A DNA stretch of 64,000 nucleotides from Chitinophaga cymbidii (lineage in GTDB: Bacteria; Bacteroidota; Bacteroidia; Chitinophagales; Chitinophagaceae): the NCBI RefSeq assembly GCF_007992715.1, contig NZ_BKAU01000004.1, positions 310,001 to 374,000 of the forward strand, in the 5' to 3' direction. The position numbers and the translations under genes were made by a program. Under the pieces are notes generated by a model. That model saw nothing but the letters and a program-made list of their open reading frames with translations, ran no database searches and was not told the DNA's origin. Below, piece after piece: positions 29,999 through 38,694 of the stretch; the first letter of the stretch is position 1, and each line of letters starts with the position of its first letter.

Positions 29999-30466
29999 AT
30001 GGCCAATAATTTTTTGTCAAAATACAAGCTTGTTTTTCTCTACGGCGGCGCACTGGCGTTGCTGCTGTTCCTGTTAAGATGGCTGGAACTGCATTTTGTG
30101 ATCATGGACCATGCCCTTGAGCTGTACATCGGCGCCATCGCGGTGATCTTCACGGCGCTGGGCATCTGGCTGGCGCTGAAGCTCGCCCGGCCGAAGGTGA
30201 AAACCGTGGTGCTGGAAAAGACGGTGTATGTGAACGGGGAATTTGTGCGCAATGACACCGCACTGGCCGAGCTGAATTTAAGCAAACGGGAATTTGAGGT
30301 GCTGGAGCTGATGGCGGAGGGGCTTAGCAACCAGGAGATCGCGGCCCGCCTGTTCCTGTCGCTGCCCACTATTAAAACGCATGCCGCGCGGCTATTCGGT
30401 AAAATGGACGTGAAACGCCGCACGCAGGCCATCGAAAAGGCAAAACGATTGCAGATCATCCCATAA
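29999..30466 (+). CDS. Membrane-anchored LuxR-type transcription regulator
   Basis: 155 residues. Two membrane helices (~10-30 and ~40-63) come first. A short linker follows, then a LuxR/GerE helix-turn-helix at ~90-150 (LSKREFEVLELMAEGLSNQEIAARLFLSLPTIKTHAARLFGKMDVKRRTQA spans it; key marks are the EGLSNQEIA turn and TIKTH recognition helix). There is no receiver domain and no phospho-acceptor Asp, so control is probably by the membrane part or a partner. DUF4199 upstream is the obvious candidate partner. The stop is 4 bp from the stop of the convergent ATPase gene. Confidence 0.85.
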   Translation: MANNFLSKYKLVFLYGGALALLLFLLRWLELHFVIMDHALELYIGAIAVIFTALGIWLALKLARPKVKTVVLEKTVYVNGEFVRNDTALAELNLSKREFEVLELMAEGLSNQEIAARLFLSLPTIKTHAARLFGKMDVKRRTQAIEKAKRLQIIP

Positions 30467-30470
30467 CAGT

Positions 30471-33059
30471 TTACGATACGAGTTTGAGCGCCTTCAGCAG
30501 GCGGATCACCAGCAGGGACCCGGCGCTGCACAGCACAATGACCCCCCAGTTCCGCCATTCCATTTGTTCCAGCCGCAGCGCCTCCGCCACCGGCGGGATG
30601 GTCAGCGTGAGCAGGGTAATGGCGATGCTCAGCAGCACGGCGCCCCAGACGTACACGTTCCGGAACACGGGACCGCTGAAGAATTTTTCTTTGGCGGCCG
30701 TCATGCTGAAGGCATGTAAAAGCTGGGAGAAGATGAGCGTGAAGAACAAGGCATTGTTCGCATGTCCTTCGGTGGTAAAAGCCGCCGCTACCGCGCTGCC
30801 GCCGATCACCGCCGCGTATACCCAGATGGATATCCACTTTCTTTTATCGAGGATCGGCTGGCGGGGATCTTTCGGTTTCTTTTGCATCACGGTTTCGTCG
30901 CCTTTTGTGAAGCCCAGCGCCATGGCGGGTAATACGTCCGTAATAAGATTGATGAACAGTATCTGCAGGGCTACCAGCTGGAAAGGAAGGTTCAGCAAAG
31001 CGATCACGCCGATCACCAGCAGCTCGCTCACGTTGCAGGACAGCAGGAAAATGATGAACCGGCGGATGTTCTCGAATATGATACGGCCTTGTTTGATGGC
31101 CTGTACAATGGAGGCGAAGGAGTCGTCTTTCAGCACCATGTCCGCCACTTCCTGCGATACCTGTGTGCCGCGGATGCCCATCGCAATGCCGATGTCCGCT
31201 TTCTTCAGCGCGGGCGCATCGTTCACGCCGTCCCCCGTCATTGCAACGATATGATGTTGCTGCTGCAGGGCATCCACCAGGTCCAGCTTCTGCTTTGGGC
31301 TGACCCTTGCGAATACGGTGGATTGCAGCCACTGGTCCCGCTGCGCGTCCATATCCTTTCCATTGATCACCTGATCTTTTTCATCGCTGCTGATGCCCAA
31401 TTGTTTGGCGATGTTGGCGGCGGTGGCCGGATGGTCGCCGGTAAGCATCATGATGCCGATGCCCGCGGTATGGCATTCATGGATCACCTGCTGCACGTCC
31501 GGGCGCGGCGGGTCCATGAAGCCCGCAATGCCGAGGAACACCAGGTCGTGCATGAAATCCTTTTCGGCGTTGTCCGTTTCCTTCATGGCGAAGGCGAGCG
31601 GCTTTAAGCCGGATGCCGCGAGCTGATCGGTTTTTTTCAGCCATTCTTTTTTATCCGCATCGCTGAAAGGCTCTGTCTGTCCGTTCCGGAAGATGTGGGT
31701 GCAATAGTCCACCAGGTTTTCTGTGGCGCCTTTGGCGGATATGAAAATCTCTTTTTCCTGTTGATGAATGGTACCCATCACTTTGGTGTCCGAGTTAAAA
31801 GGCGCTTCGCCTTTTTTCTGCCAGGACGCTTGCAGCTGCTGCACGTCCGCCCCGGATCTTTCCGCGAATTGCAGGAGGCTGACTTCCAGCGGGTCGCCGG
31901 TTTCTTCTGCGAGGGAGGCGTTGTTGCACAGCACCGCTACGCGCTGCAGGTATGGCAGGCTTTTGCTATCGTTCTGTTTTTCGCGGAAGTCGATTTTCCC
32001 TTCATCCAATACAGCCGCGGTCACTTCCATTTTATTTTCCGTGAGCGTGCCTGTTTTATCCGTACAGATCATCGTGGCTGCGCCGAGCGTTTCCACGGCG
32101 GACAGCTTCTTTACGATCACCTGGTGTTTCGCCATCTGTATCATGCCTCTCGCCAGCGCAAGCGTGGCCACAATAGGCAGACCTTCGGGGATCGCGGCTA
32201 CGGCCAGCGCAATGGAGGTTTGCAGCATGTCCATGAAAGGCACTTTGTTGAGCAGTCCCGCTCCGAAGATGAGCAGCACGATCACCACCGTGATGCCGAT
32301 CAGCCGCTTGCTGAAATCTTCCAGTTTCTTTTCCAGCGGCGTAGCCGTTTTCTTCGCGCCCGCCACCATCGACGCAATATCCCCCAGTTCCGTTTTCATG
32401 CCGGTGGCGGTGACCAGCACGTGCGCATTGCCTTTACGGATGAAGGTGCCTTTGTAGACCATATTGGTGCGCTCGGCCAGGGGCGTATCCGCTTCGAGGG
32501 CGTCCGTTTCTTTTTCCACCGGTACGGATTCCCCCGTCAATGCGGATTCGTCCGCCTGCAGTTCGGTAGCGTCCGCAATACGCCCGTCCGCCGCCACGAG
32601 GTCGCCGGCTTCAAGGAACAGGATGTCACCGGGCACGATGTTCTCCACCGGCACTTCCTTCAGGCTGCCGTTCCGCAGTACTTTGGCGGACAACCGGGTC
32701 ATTTTTTCCAGCGCTTTCATCGACCGTTCCGCCTGCAATTCCATCACAAAGCCGATAACCGCATTGAGCAATATCACAATGCCGATAGCGATGGCATCCG
32801 GCCATTCCCGGAAGAAGACGGACATAGCGGCGGCTACCAGCAAGAGATACACAACGGGACTTTTGAACTGATGCAGCAAGATCATCCAGGGTGAGATCCT
32901 TTTATGGCTTTCGATCGTGTTCTGGCCATATTCTTCAAGGCGCTGCGCCACCGCTTCGTCCGTCAGTCCTTTTTGCACATCGGATTGGAGCTTTGCGGTG
33001 AGTTCTTCCTGCTGTAGCTGGTGGGGAGGAGCTTCCTGGGTTTGCATGCGGGTGTTCAT
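30471..33059 (-). CDS. P2-type cation ATPase, probably Ca2+
   Basis: About 862 residues from the ATG at 33059. It has an N-terminal cation-ATPase domain, the actuator motif TGES, the phosphorylation site CTDKTGTLT and the hinge GDGVNDAPALKKADIG. AAIPEGLP in helix 4, NVSELL in helix 5 and NLITDVLPAMALG in helix 6 match the Ca2+ ligand regions of SERCA-type pumps. That favours Ca2+ over K+, H+ or heavy metals (no CPC motif). It follows the universal stress gene by 46 bp on the same strand and may share its TPP-riboswitch leader. Confidence 0.88.
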   Translation of the reverse strand: MNTRMQTQEAPPHQLQQEELTAKLQSDVQKGLTDEAVAQRLEEYGQNTIESHKRISPWMILLHQFKSPVVYLLLVAAAMSVFFREWPDAIAIGIVILLNAVIGFVMELQAERSMKALEKMTRLSAKVLRNGSLKEVPVENIVPGDILFLEAGDLVAADGRIADATELQADESALTGESVPVEKETDALEADTPLAERTNMVYKGTFIRKGNAHVLVTATGMKTELGDIASMVAGAKKTATPLEKKLEDFSKRLIGITVVIVLLIFGAGLLNKVPFMDMLQTSIALAVAAIPEGLPIVATLALARGMIQMAKHQVIVKKLSAVETLGAATMICTDKTGTLTENKMEVTAAVLDEGKIDFREKQNDSKSLPYLQRVAVLCNNASLAEETGDPLEVSLLQFAERSGADVQQLQASWQKKGEAPFNSDTKVMGTIHQQEKEIFISAKGATENLVDYCTHIFRNGQTEPFSDADKKEWLKKTDQLAASGLKPLAFAMKETDNAEKDFMHDLVFLGIAGFMDPPRPDVQQVIHECHTAGIGIMMLTGDHPATAANIAKQLGISSDEKDQVINGKDMDAQRDQWLQSTVFARVSPKQKLDLVDALQQQHHIVAMTGDGVNDAPALKKADIGIAMGIRGTQVSQEVADMVLKDDSFASIVQAIKQGRIIFENIRRFIIFLLSCNVSELLVIGVIALLNLPFQLVALQILFINLITDVLPAMALGFTKGDETVMQKKPKDPRQPILDKRKWISIWVYAAVIGGSAVAAAFTTEGHANNALFFTLIFSQLLHAFSMTAAKEKFFSGPVFRNVYVWGAVLLSIAITLLTLTIPPVAEALRLEQMEWRNWGVIVLCSAGSLLVIRLLKALKLVS

Positions 33060-33105
33060 TGGTCCGCAAAGTAACTGCAATATTCCTGCCTGATGATGAC
33101 AGCCA

Positions 33106-33930
33106 TCAGTGCAGCTGCCGGAAAGTGATGATGGGGATCAGCGCTTTGTACGCCAGCCTTTTGGTGATGCTGCGGTGAAACAGCCCTTGTTTTTTATGTA
33201 CGGCGATGATCAGCGAAGGTGTTTTCTGCTGCGCGAAATGGATAATTCCTTCCACGGTATTTTCTTCCGTGAGGAATTCGTACACGGGGAAATAGGGTTC
33301 CAGCAAGTTATGCAGGCTGGTGAGCTCCGTTTTCAGTTCCGGCGGATAGCTTTTTTCCGGCGGTGCTACGTTCAGTACCCATAAACGGGCGTTCAGTGCT
33401 TTCAGCAGCCCATCGATCAGGGGCAGGGGCATGTTGGCGGCGATGTGTTCAAGGTCGGTGGTGAAAATGAGGTTTTCCACGGCAACGGCCGGTGCGGCGG
33501 GCGGTACCAGCAGCACGGGGTATTCGCAGGTTTCCAGCACGTCGATGGCTTTGCTGCCGATCAGCGCTTTTTCCAGCCTGGATTTGCCGGCAATGCCCAT
33601 CACCACCAGGTCTGTTTTCTCCCGCCGGCAGATCTCGTTCAGCGACTCGGGCAATACCACGTCGTCCGTCCGCAGAATGATCTCCGTATTTTCATCCAGC
33701 TGATCTTCCAGCTGCGCCGCCAGCTCTTCCAGCCGCCGCATGGATTCCCGGGCGATCTGGCTTTCGTCCATCGTAGGGGATACTGGCAGGTCCGTGGTGG
33801 GAATCATGCTTTGAAAGGCATGGAACAGCACGATGCATCCGCTGTGCATCTGCCTCGCCAGTGAACAGGCATATTGGGCAGCATGCGATGCGGTATCTGA
33901 AAAGTCGGTGAGTACGAGTATTGATTTCAT
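33106..33930 (-). CDS. Universal stress protein, tandem UspA domains
   Basis: 274 residues with two Usp domains. The first (1-~145) begins SILVLTDFSDTASHAAQYA and ends with the nucleotide-loop-like VMGIAGKSRLEKALIGS. The second is at ~150-274 and is more degenerate. It is cytoplasmic, and its stress role is known only for the family. The notable point is its leader: a TPP riboswitch aptamer and an intrinsic terminator end only 15 bases before the ATG. It is probably co-transcribed with the Ca2+-type ATPase. Confidence 0.88.
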   Translation of the reverse strand: MKSILVLTDFSDTASHAAQYACSLARQMHSGCIVLFHAFQSMIPTTDLPVSPTMDESQIARESMRRLEELAAQLEDQLDENTEIILRTDDVVLPESLNEICRREKTDLVVMGIAGKSRLEKALIGSKAIDVLETCEYPVLLVPPAAPAVAVENLIFTTDLEHIAANMPLPLIDGLLKALNARLWVLNVAPPEKSYPPELKTELTSLHNLLEPYFPVYEFLTEENTVEGIIHFAQQKTPSLIIAVHKKQGLFHRSITKRLAYKALIPIITFRQLH

Positions 33931-33945
33931 GGCAAGCGATTTTAT

Positions 33946-33977
33946 AAAAAAAGAGGCTGTCTCGTTGAGACAACCTC
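33946..33977 (-). terminator. Minus-strand terminator between TPP aptamer and usp gene
   Basis: An 11-bp stem (33953-33963 with 33967-33977, 3-nt loop) has one pair that is a G-U wobble only in the minus-strand RNA. Seven T follow on the minus strand (33952-33946). It lies just after the aptamer and just before the usp ATG, the position of a riboswitch expression platform. Confidence 0.75.
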
Positions 33978-33985
33978 CTTAGAAT

Positions 33986-34076
<91 letters not shown>

Positions 34077-34173
34077 TTCTTGATGATTAATATGAAAGAA
34101 TGATGCCGGTCAAATGGCTGTTACGTAGATGATATATTTATTGGCCGGTAAATATGCCGATTAAAGATCATGG

Positions 34174-34398
34174 ATGAAAAAGGCATGTAGATTTTTCTAC
34201 ACTTATGTAGAAAAATACACAATATCGGGCCACGCTGATCGTCTACCTGAAAAGGCGAAGCATATCATTCCCATGCATTACGGCACGTTCGATCTGTCGG
34301 ACGAACCTTTGGGCAAACCGATCGAAGTGCTGCTGGCGCATGCGGAAAATGAGCGCGTGTTGCCGCTGAAGCATGGAGAAGTGTTGCTGATGGATTAA
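34174..34398 (+). pseudogene. C-terminal remnant of a metallo-beta-lactamase-fold hydrolase
   Basis: The open frame encodes 74 residues, of which the last ~50 match the C-terminal end of UlaG-like metallo-beta-lactamase hydrolases (AKHIIPMHYGTFDLSDEPLG, then VLPLKHGEVLLMD). The HxHxDH metal site and the rest of the ~300-residue fold are absent, and upstream is a riboswitch on the other strand. The first ~20 residues do not look like the family. The likely reading is a 5'-deleted gene, which is not expected to be active. Its stop overlaps the aspartyl protease stop. Confidence 0.7.
34191..34216. repeat. Perfect 10-bp inverted repeat at the remnant junction
   Basis: ATTTTTCTAC at 34191-34200 is repeated inverted at 34207-34216, with a 6-nt spacer. 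It sits where family similarity of the metallo-beta-lactamase remnant begins. It has no T run, so it is not a typical terminator, and it may mark the deletion junction. Confidence 0.5.
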
Positions 34399-35264
34399 CG
34401 GACGATCATTTCCTGCTGTTGCAGGTCGATGGTGATGCATTTCCCGATCCAGTTCAGGGAAACGATGCCGTCGTAGATCAGGCCATCTACAAAGGATGCT
34501 TTGAAGCCGGATACTTTCACGGCGGAAGCGTCTTTCGCGGCAAGCGAGCGTACGTTCGCCCGGTAGATGACGCTGGTAAAGCTGGTGTCTATTTCGCTCC
34601 GGCGGCGTATTGTTTCCACACGGGAAGTATCGTTCGGGTCAATTCCCAATCTGGTCATATAACGTGGATGAAAGCGGAATACGTTGTTGCCCGCGCCGCT
34701 GTCCAGCAGCAATTGGATCACCGCTTTGCCGTCCAGCGAAAAGTAAGCGAAAATATCGAGGGCGAGGCCGCGCTGATCTTCGAGTTGCAGGGGAATGACG
34801 GCCCTGGCGTTGCTTTTCCTTGCGGCAAGACTGGCAGGTGTTTCGAGGATCAGCTGTTTATGTTCATAGTCGATCGTAACAGGTTTGTTACGATAGCTCA
34901 TCAGTGATACAAGTCCGTCTATCGGCCCGAAATCGGCATCCACAACGGCGATCGTGGATGAATCCCCGGTGCTGTCCCCCAGTTGCCCTGCAATCGTATA
35001 TAGTTGCGCATCGATCCTTTCGCCTGTTGCCCGGAAGCCGGTAAAACCACCGTCCCGCGGGATCAGCGTTTTTAATTGTGATGCAAATTTTCTGGTGACC
35101 ACGTCCAGCCCTCCACCGGTATCAAAAATGAAATTTCCGGCAACGCCATCGATGCTGCCTTTCATCAGGATGTGCCCTTCAGGGGTGATGTCTACGGGAA
35201 TAACAACCTGGGCCTGAGAAGTGGTGGATAGGAAGGCCAGGAGCATAGCAAGCATGGTTCTCAT
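34395..35264 (-). CDS. Secreted retropepsin-like aspartyl protease with two active-site motifs
   Basis: 289 residues with an N-terminal signal peptide (MLAMLLAFLSTTSQA). Two aspartyl protease triads are in one chain: FDTGGG at ~48 and LDSGAGNN at ~187. The second follows a hydrophobic strand as in pepsin-like folds. Retroviral and many bacterial members act as dimers with one motif each, while here both halves are fused. The target is unknown. It is probably exported to the periplasm or surface. Convergent with the pseudogene on its left. Confidence 0.82.
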   Translation of the reverse strand: MRTMLAMLLAFLSTTSQAQVVIPVDITPEGHILMKGSIDGVAGNFIFDTGGGLDVVTRKFASQLKTLIPRDGGFTGFRATGERIDAQLYTIAGQLGDSTGDSSTIAVVDADFGPIDGLVSLMSYRNKPVTIDYEHKQLILETPASLAARKSNARAVIPLQLEDQRGLALDIFAYFSLDGKAVIQLLLDSGAGNNVFRFHPRYMTRLGIDPNDTSRVETIRRRSEIDTSFTSVIYRANVRSLAAKDASAVKVSGFKASFVDGLIYDGIVSLNWIGKCITIDLQQQEMIVR

Positions 35265-35282
35265 GCCTGCGAATATAGGAAC

Positions 35283-35504
35283 TTATTTGTTTTTCGACAG
35301 CCAGGTTTCAATCTCCTGCCCAATTCCGCGCGTTTCCGCCGTTTCATTGTCCCTGTTTTCCTCAAACCAGTGACTGGCTCCTTCATTGTCCTGCCGCAAT
35401 AGCAGGCGCATGGTGAAGCGGGGGAGGTGAACGGTGAAAAGTTCCTCGTCCTGCTGCACTACTTTTACTTCGTTATTGTGGTAATTGATATGGAATGTGC
35501 GCAT
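35283..35504 (-). CDS. Hypothetical protein, 73 aa
   Basis: A small soluble protein with no family that I recognise. It starts at the ATG at 35504 and reads as a beta-rich N-terminal half (FHINYHNNEVKVVQQD) and an acidic C-terminal helix (EIETWLSKNK). It lies 18 bp upstream of the aspartyl protease gene on the same strand, and 29 bp after the rhamnosidase gene. Both neighbours are in the same direction, so it may be part of that operon. Confidence 0.6.
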   Translation of the reverse strand: MRTFHINYHNNEVKVVQQDEELFTVHLPRFTMRLLLRQDNEGASHWFEENRDNETAETRGIGQEIETWLSKNK

Positions 35505-35533
35505 GATAACAGGGTTTTGTTACACCGCCGCAA

Positions 35534-38500
35534 TCATTGTGCCTGTATTTCCAGTTTCACCGGGCCGAGCAGGCCGGCGGACTGATAAGTGCTTTCCGGC
35601 TTGTACGGGTTTACGTTGCTCCATGTTTTTCTTTCGGCTTCCGGCAGCTTGCTGTCGCCGATCAGACGGTTCACCCAGGTGTTCACCACTTCAATTTCCA
35701 GCTGGTTTTCGCCTTCGCGCAGTGCGCCGGTGGCGTCTACTTTCCAGGGCGCAGTCCATACCGTGCCGAGGTCTTTGCCGTTGAGCTTCACTTTCGCCAT
35801 TACCATCACGTTGCCGAGATGCAGGAAAACCTTTTCGCCCGCCGGCACTTTCACCGCGCGGAATATTTTCATGTAAGTGGCCGTGCCGCTGAAATCCCGG
35901 ACGTGTTCATCCGGGTGTTTGCTCCAGTCTGATAATGTGTCGAGTATTACGGTGGTGTCGCCGAACTGTACCTTCCATTTGCCTTCGATATGCTGTAGCA
36001 GCGCGGGGGCGGGGAAGTTCTTTACACCGGTTGGTTTGGAGGCCGGTTTGCGGAAAACCACGAAGCCGCTTTCGAAGGCTTCGAGCCGCAGGGGCACGGT
36101 AGTGCTGCTGTCGTCAGCCGTGAATTCGGGAAGGTCGCGCACTTGTCCGGTTACCGCATCCCACCACTCGGGCTGCTTTCCATTGATGCGGAAGGTGGGT
36201 TTTATCTGTACCGTTTTGTCGGTTTGATTGGAGAGGAAATAATAGTCTGCGTCTTTTGCTGCGCGATGAGCGTACAGTACGTCTTTTCCTTCCATTTTTA
36301 CATCGGGGGACAGACGTATGAATGCCAGGGCTTCTTCGATGGACATGCCGGATAAAATATAGCCGTTACCGTATTTCCGTTCTTTCCACATGGCCGCGGC
36401 GAGCGAGCGCACGGTTTTATCTGCTTCCGGATAGTGCTGCAGGCTGGGAGAGCGTTCCGCCGCCGGGCCGAACACTACGGCGCCCTGTTTCACGAGTTCG
36501 CTGATCTTTTGCAATACTTCCGGGCGCATGGTTTGCAGTTTGGGCAACACCAGCATCCGGTAGCTCATGCCGTCCGGCAGCGTCAGGCGGCCATTCTGCA
36601 CGCTCAACCGTTGCAGGATCACTTCCGCATTGATGTAATCATAAGAATATCCGGCGGGCAATTCGGGGTCGCGCACGCCGGTCATTTTAGGCGCATCTTC
36701 CCCGATGAAATAGGCAATATCGTTCACGGGTTTGCCTTGCTGCAACAGGAAATTGCAGCGGCGGATGTAATCGATAAATGCTTTTCCCATGCTGAACCAG
36801 GTGTTCTTGCGGTTGAACTCCGTGCCGAAACCCACGTTCACGCCGGGATTGCGCTCTTCATAAGGTTGTGTGATGAAAACATGCAACAGGGTATGATTGA
36901 TGCCTTCCGTGAATGACCAGTCCCCACGGCGCTTCAGCAACGCGGGATACCGCACGTATGCCTGGCCGCCTGCGGTAAAGGATTCCGCGGCTACCTTGTT
37001 CTTCCCGTAAATATGCGCGGCGGAAGAAGCGGCCCGGCATTCAATGTCACCGAGTGTTCCCTCGTTCCAGAATTCCCCGCCTATTTCATCCGCCTGCCCG
37101 CCATATTGCAGAAATTCAGCCGGGAACCCCCAGTGGCCGTAATTCTCCAGCCACAACCGCAACCCGTCCTTATGGCTAACGTCCCGTAATCCGCCTACAT
37201 ATTCATACGCCACACGGTCCGCCACCAGCCTGCGAAGGTCCCAGAGAAAGCGGTTGGATCGTTCCGCGGTGCCAACGATCCTGCCGGACAACACCGGGAG
37301 CCAGGGCAGGGGATCATAGCCGTACTGCTGGCGGAACGCTTTCTCCATGCCGTCTGTCCAGTTCTGGGAGCCGGTTTCATAGCTGTCCGCCACCACCCAT
37401 TTTAAAGATGTTCGTTCTGATGCGGGAATGCTGTTGAATATTTTGCCGATGAAAGCATCGTAGTGATGTTGCATGGCAGCACGGTTGATCTTGTCGATCT
37501 CCAGCCCGCTGCCTTCGGGGGAGGCCGGTGCGTTTTGCACGCCTGTCGGCAGCATACCGTAGCGCAGGATGATCCATTCGCCCGCGGGCACATCCCAGTT
37601 TAAAGTTCCGTCTTTGCCGAGATGGGCGGAGATGTTGCGCACGCTCACCGGGTCGATGGTAAGCGAATCATTTTCTGGCTCCGCCTGTTGCGGCCACTGG
37701 TATTCGTTCCACAACGGCAGCGGCGTCTGGAACATCTTGGCGAGTTGTTTTTCTTCGAAGCGCTCTATCCGCGGGGCGCTCAGCAGTTTGATCTCCGTTA
37801 GTCCTGATGGAGAAGAATTGCTTAATATCAAACGGAATTCCCTGCCGGTCACCGCCGGAAAAGCAATGCTGACGGGCGCATATGGCCGGAAACCCACCTG
37901 CGGCATGGCATTGCTGCGGTCGAACGGAAATTTGGTAACCGTCACCCAGGAAGCGTCTTTTCTGACCTGCAGTTCCACATCGGAACGGTAAGTTTTGTTG
38001 ATATACAGCACCAGGCTGCGCGCGGTGAAATCTTCCGGCACTTGCAGATCGATGTGCATGTTGCCCGTGGAATCCGGGCCGGTGCCGGTGTTGCCGTCCA
38101 CCAGCTGGCGGAGGGCGGGAGCGATTTGCAGCGCGTGTTGCGAAATATCATCTTCATCCGCCGCGGGCGCCGGAAATGCGATGACCGCCACATCCTGGAA
38201 ATCGTTGCCCGGCGCGGGGATTTGCTGTGATATTTTTTGCGGGCCTTTTACGCGCAGTGTTTCTCCCGCAAGGTACCGCATCGATTGTGAAGGTTGTATC
38301 CAGGGGCCGCCGCTCTGGCTCCAGCCGGGACTGTTGAACATGCCTATTTCAATATTCTTTTCCGAAGCGGTGCGTATAGCCGTGCGGGTGATCTTCATCC
38401 ATTCGTCCGAAAACAGCTTTACGTTGCCGTACGGCACTTCCTTCGGGTTATAGCCGATGTTGCCGATGAACGCCCTGCCGATGCCGGCTTCGGCCATCGC

Positions 38501-38674
38501 CTCCAGGTCTTTTTTAACGCCTTCTTCGGAGATGTTATCGCTCATCCAGTACCAGTAAACGCTGGGCCTGATGCTGTCCGGGGGAGTGCTGAAGCTTTGT
38601 TCTACGGAGGTCTGCTGTGCGGTTGCGCAAGCGGAAATGGCCAGCAGCATGGATAGTGTTGTGATGCGGATCAT
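35534..38674 (-). CDS. GH106-type alpha-L-rhamnosidase family protein
   Basis: 1046 residues from the ATG at 38674. The N-terminal signal ends in AISACATAQ, where both a lipobox (ISAC) and a signal peptidase I site are possible. The start PSVYWYWMSDNISEEGVKKDLEAM is the GH106 opening (key features WYWM and the DLEAMAEAGIG helix). The long central catalytic region carries many Trp and acidic residues (WVVADSYETGS, GEFWNEGTLG). A C-terminal GH2-like sugar-binding domain (VKLNGKDLGTVWTAPW) closes it. GH106 enzymes remove terminal alpha-L-rhamnose. It lies 20 bp after the surface lectin gene, so the two are likely co-transcribed. Confidence 0.82.
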   Translation of the reverse strand: MIRITTLSMLLAISACATAQQTSVEQSFSTPPDSIRPSVYWYWMSDNISEEGVKKDLEAMAEAGIGRAFIGNIGYNPKEVPYGNVKLFSDEWMKITRTAIRTASEKNIEIGMFNSPGWSQSGGPWIQPSQSMRYLAGETLRVKGPQKISQQIPAPGNDFQDVAVIAFPAPAADEDDISQHALQIAPALRQLVDGNTGTGPDSTGNMHIDLQVPEDFTARSLVLYINKTYRSDVELQVRKDASWVTVTKFPFDRSNAMPQVGFRPYAPVSIAFPAVTGREFRLILSNSSPSGLTEIKLLSAPRIERFEEKQLAKMFQTPLPLWNEYQWPQQAEPENDSLTIDPVSVRNISAHLGKDGTLNWDVPAGEWIILRYGMLPTGVQNAPASPEGSGLEIDKINRAAMQHHYDAFIGKIFNSIPASERTSLKWVVADSYETGSQNWTDGMEKAFRQQYGYDPLPWLPVLSGRIVGTAERSNRFLWDLRRLVADRVAYEYVGGLRDVSHKDGLRLWLENYGHWGFPAEFLQYGGQADEIGGEFWNEGTLGDIECRAASSAAHIYGKNKVAAESFTAGGQAYVRYPALLKRRGDWSFTEGINHTLLHVFITQPYEERNPGVNVGFGTEFNRKNTWFSMGKAFIDYIRRCNFLLQQGKPVNDIAYFIGEDAPKMTGVRDPELPAGYSYDYINAEVILQRLSVQNGRLTLPDGMSYRMLVLPKLQTMRPEVLQKISELVKQGAVVFGPAAERSPSLQHYPEADKTVRSLAAAMWKERKYGNGYILSGMSIEEALAFIRLSPDVKMEGKDVLYAHRAAKDADYYFLSNQTDKTVQIKPTFRINGKQPEWWDAVTGQVRDLPEFTADDSSTTVPLRLEAFESGFVVFRKPASKPTGVKNFPAPALLQHIEGKWKVQFGDTTVILDTLSDWSKHPDEHVRDFSGTATYMKIFRAVKVPAGEKVFLHLGNVMVMAKVKLNGKDLGTVWTAPWKVDATGALREGENQLEIEVVNTWVNRLIGDSKLPEAERKTWSNVNPYKPESTYQSAGLLGPVKLEIQAQ

Positions 38675-38694
38675 TCCATCAAGATATAAAAAAA

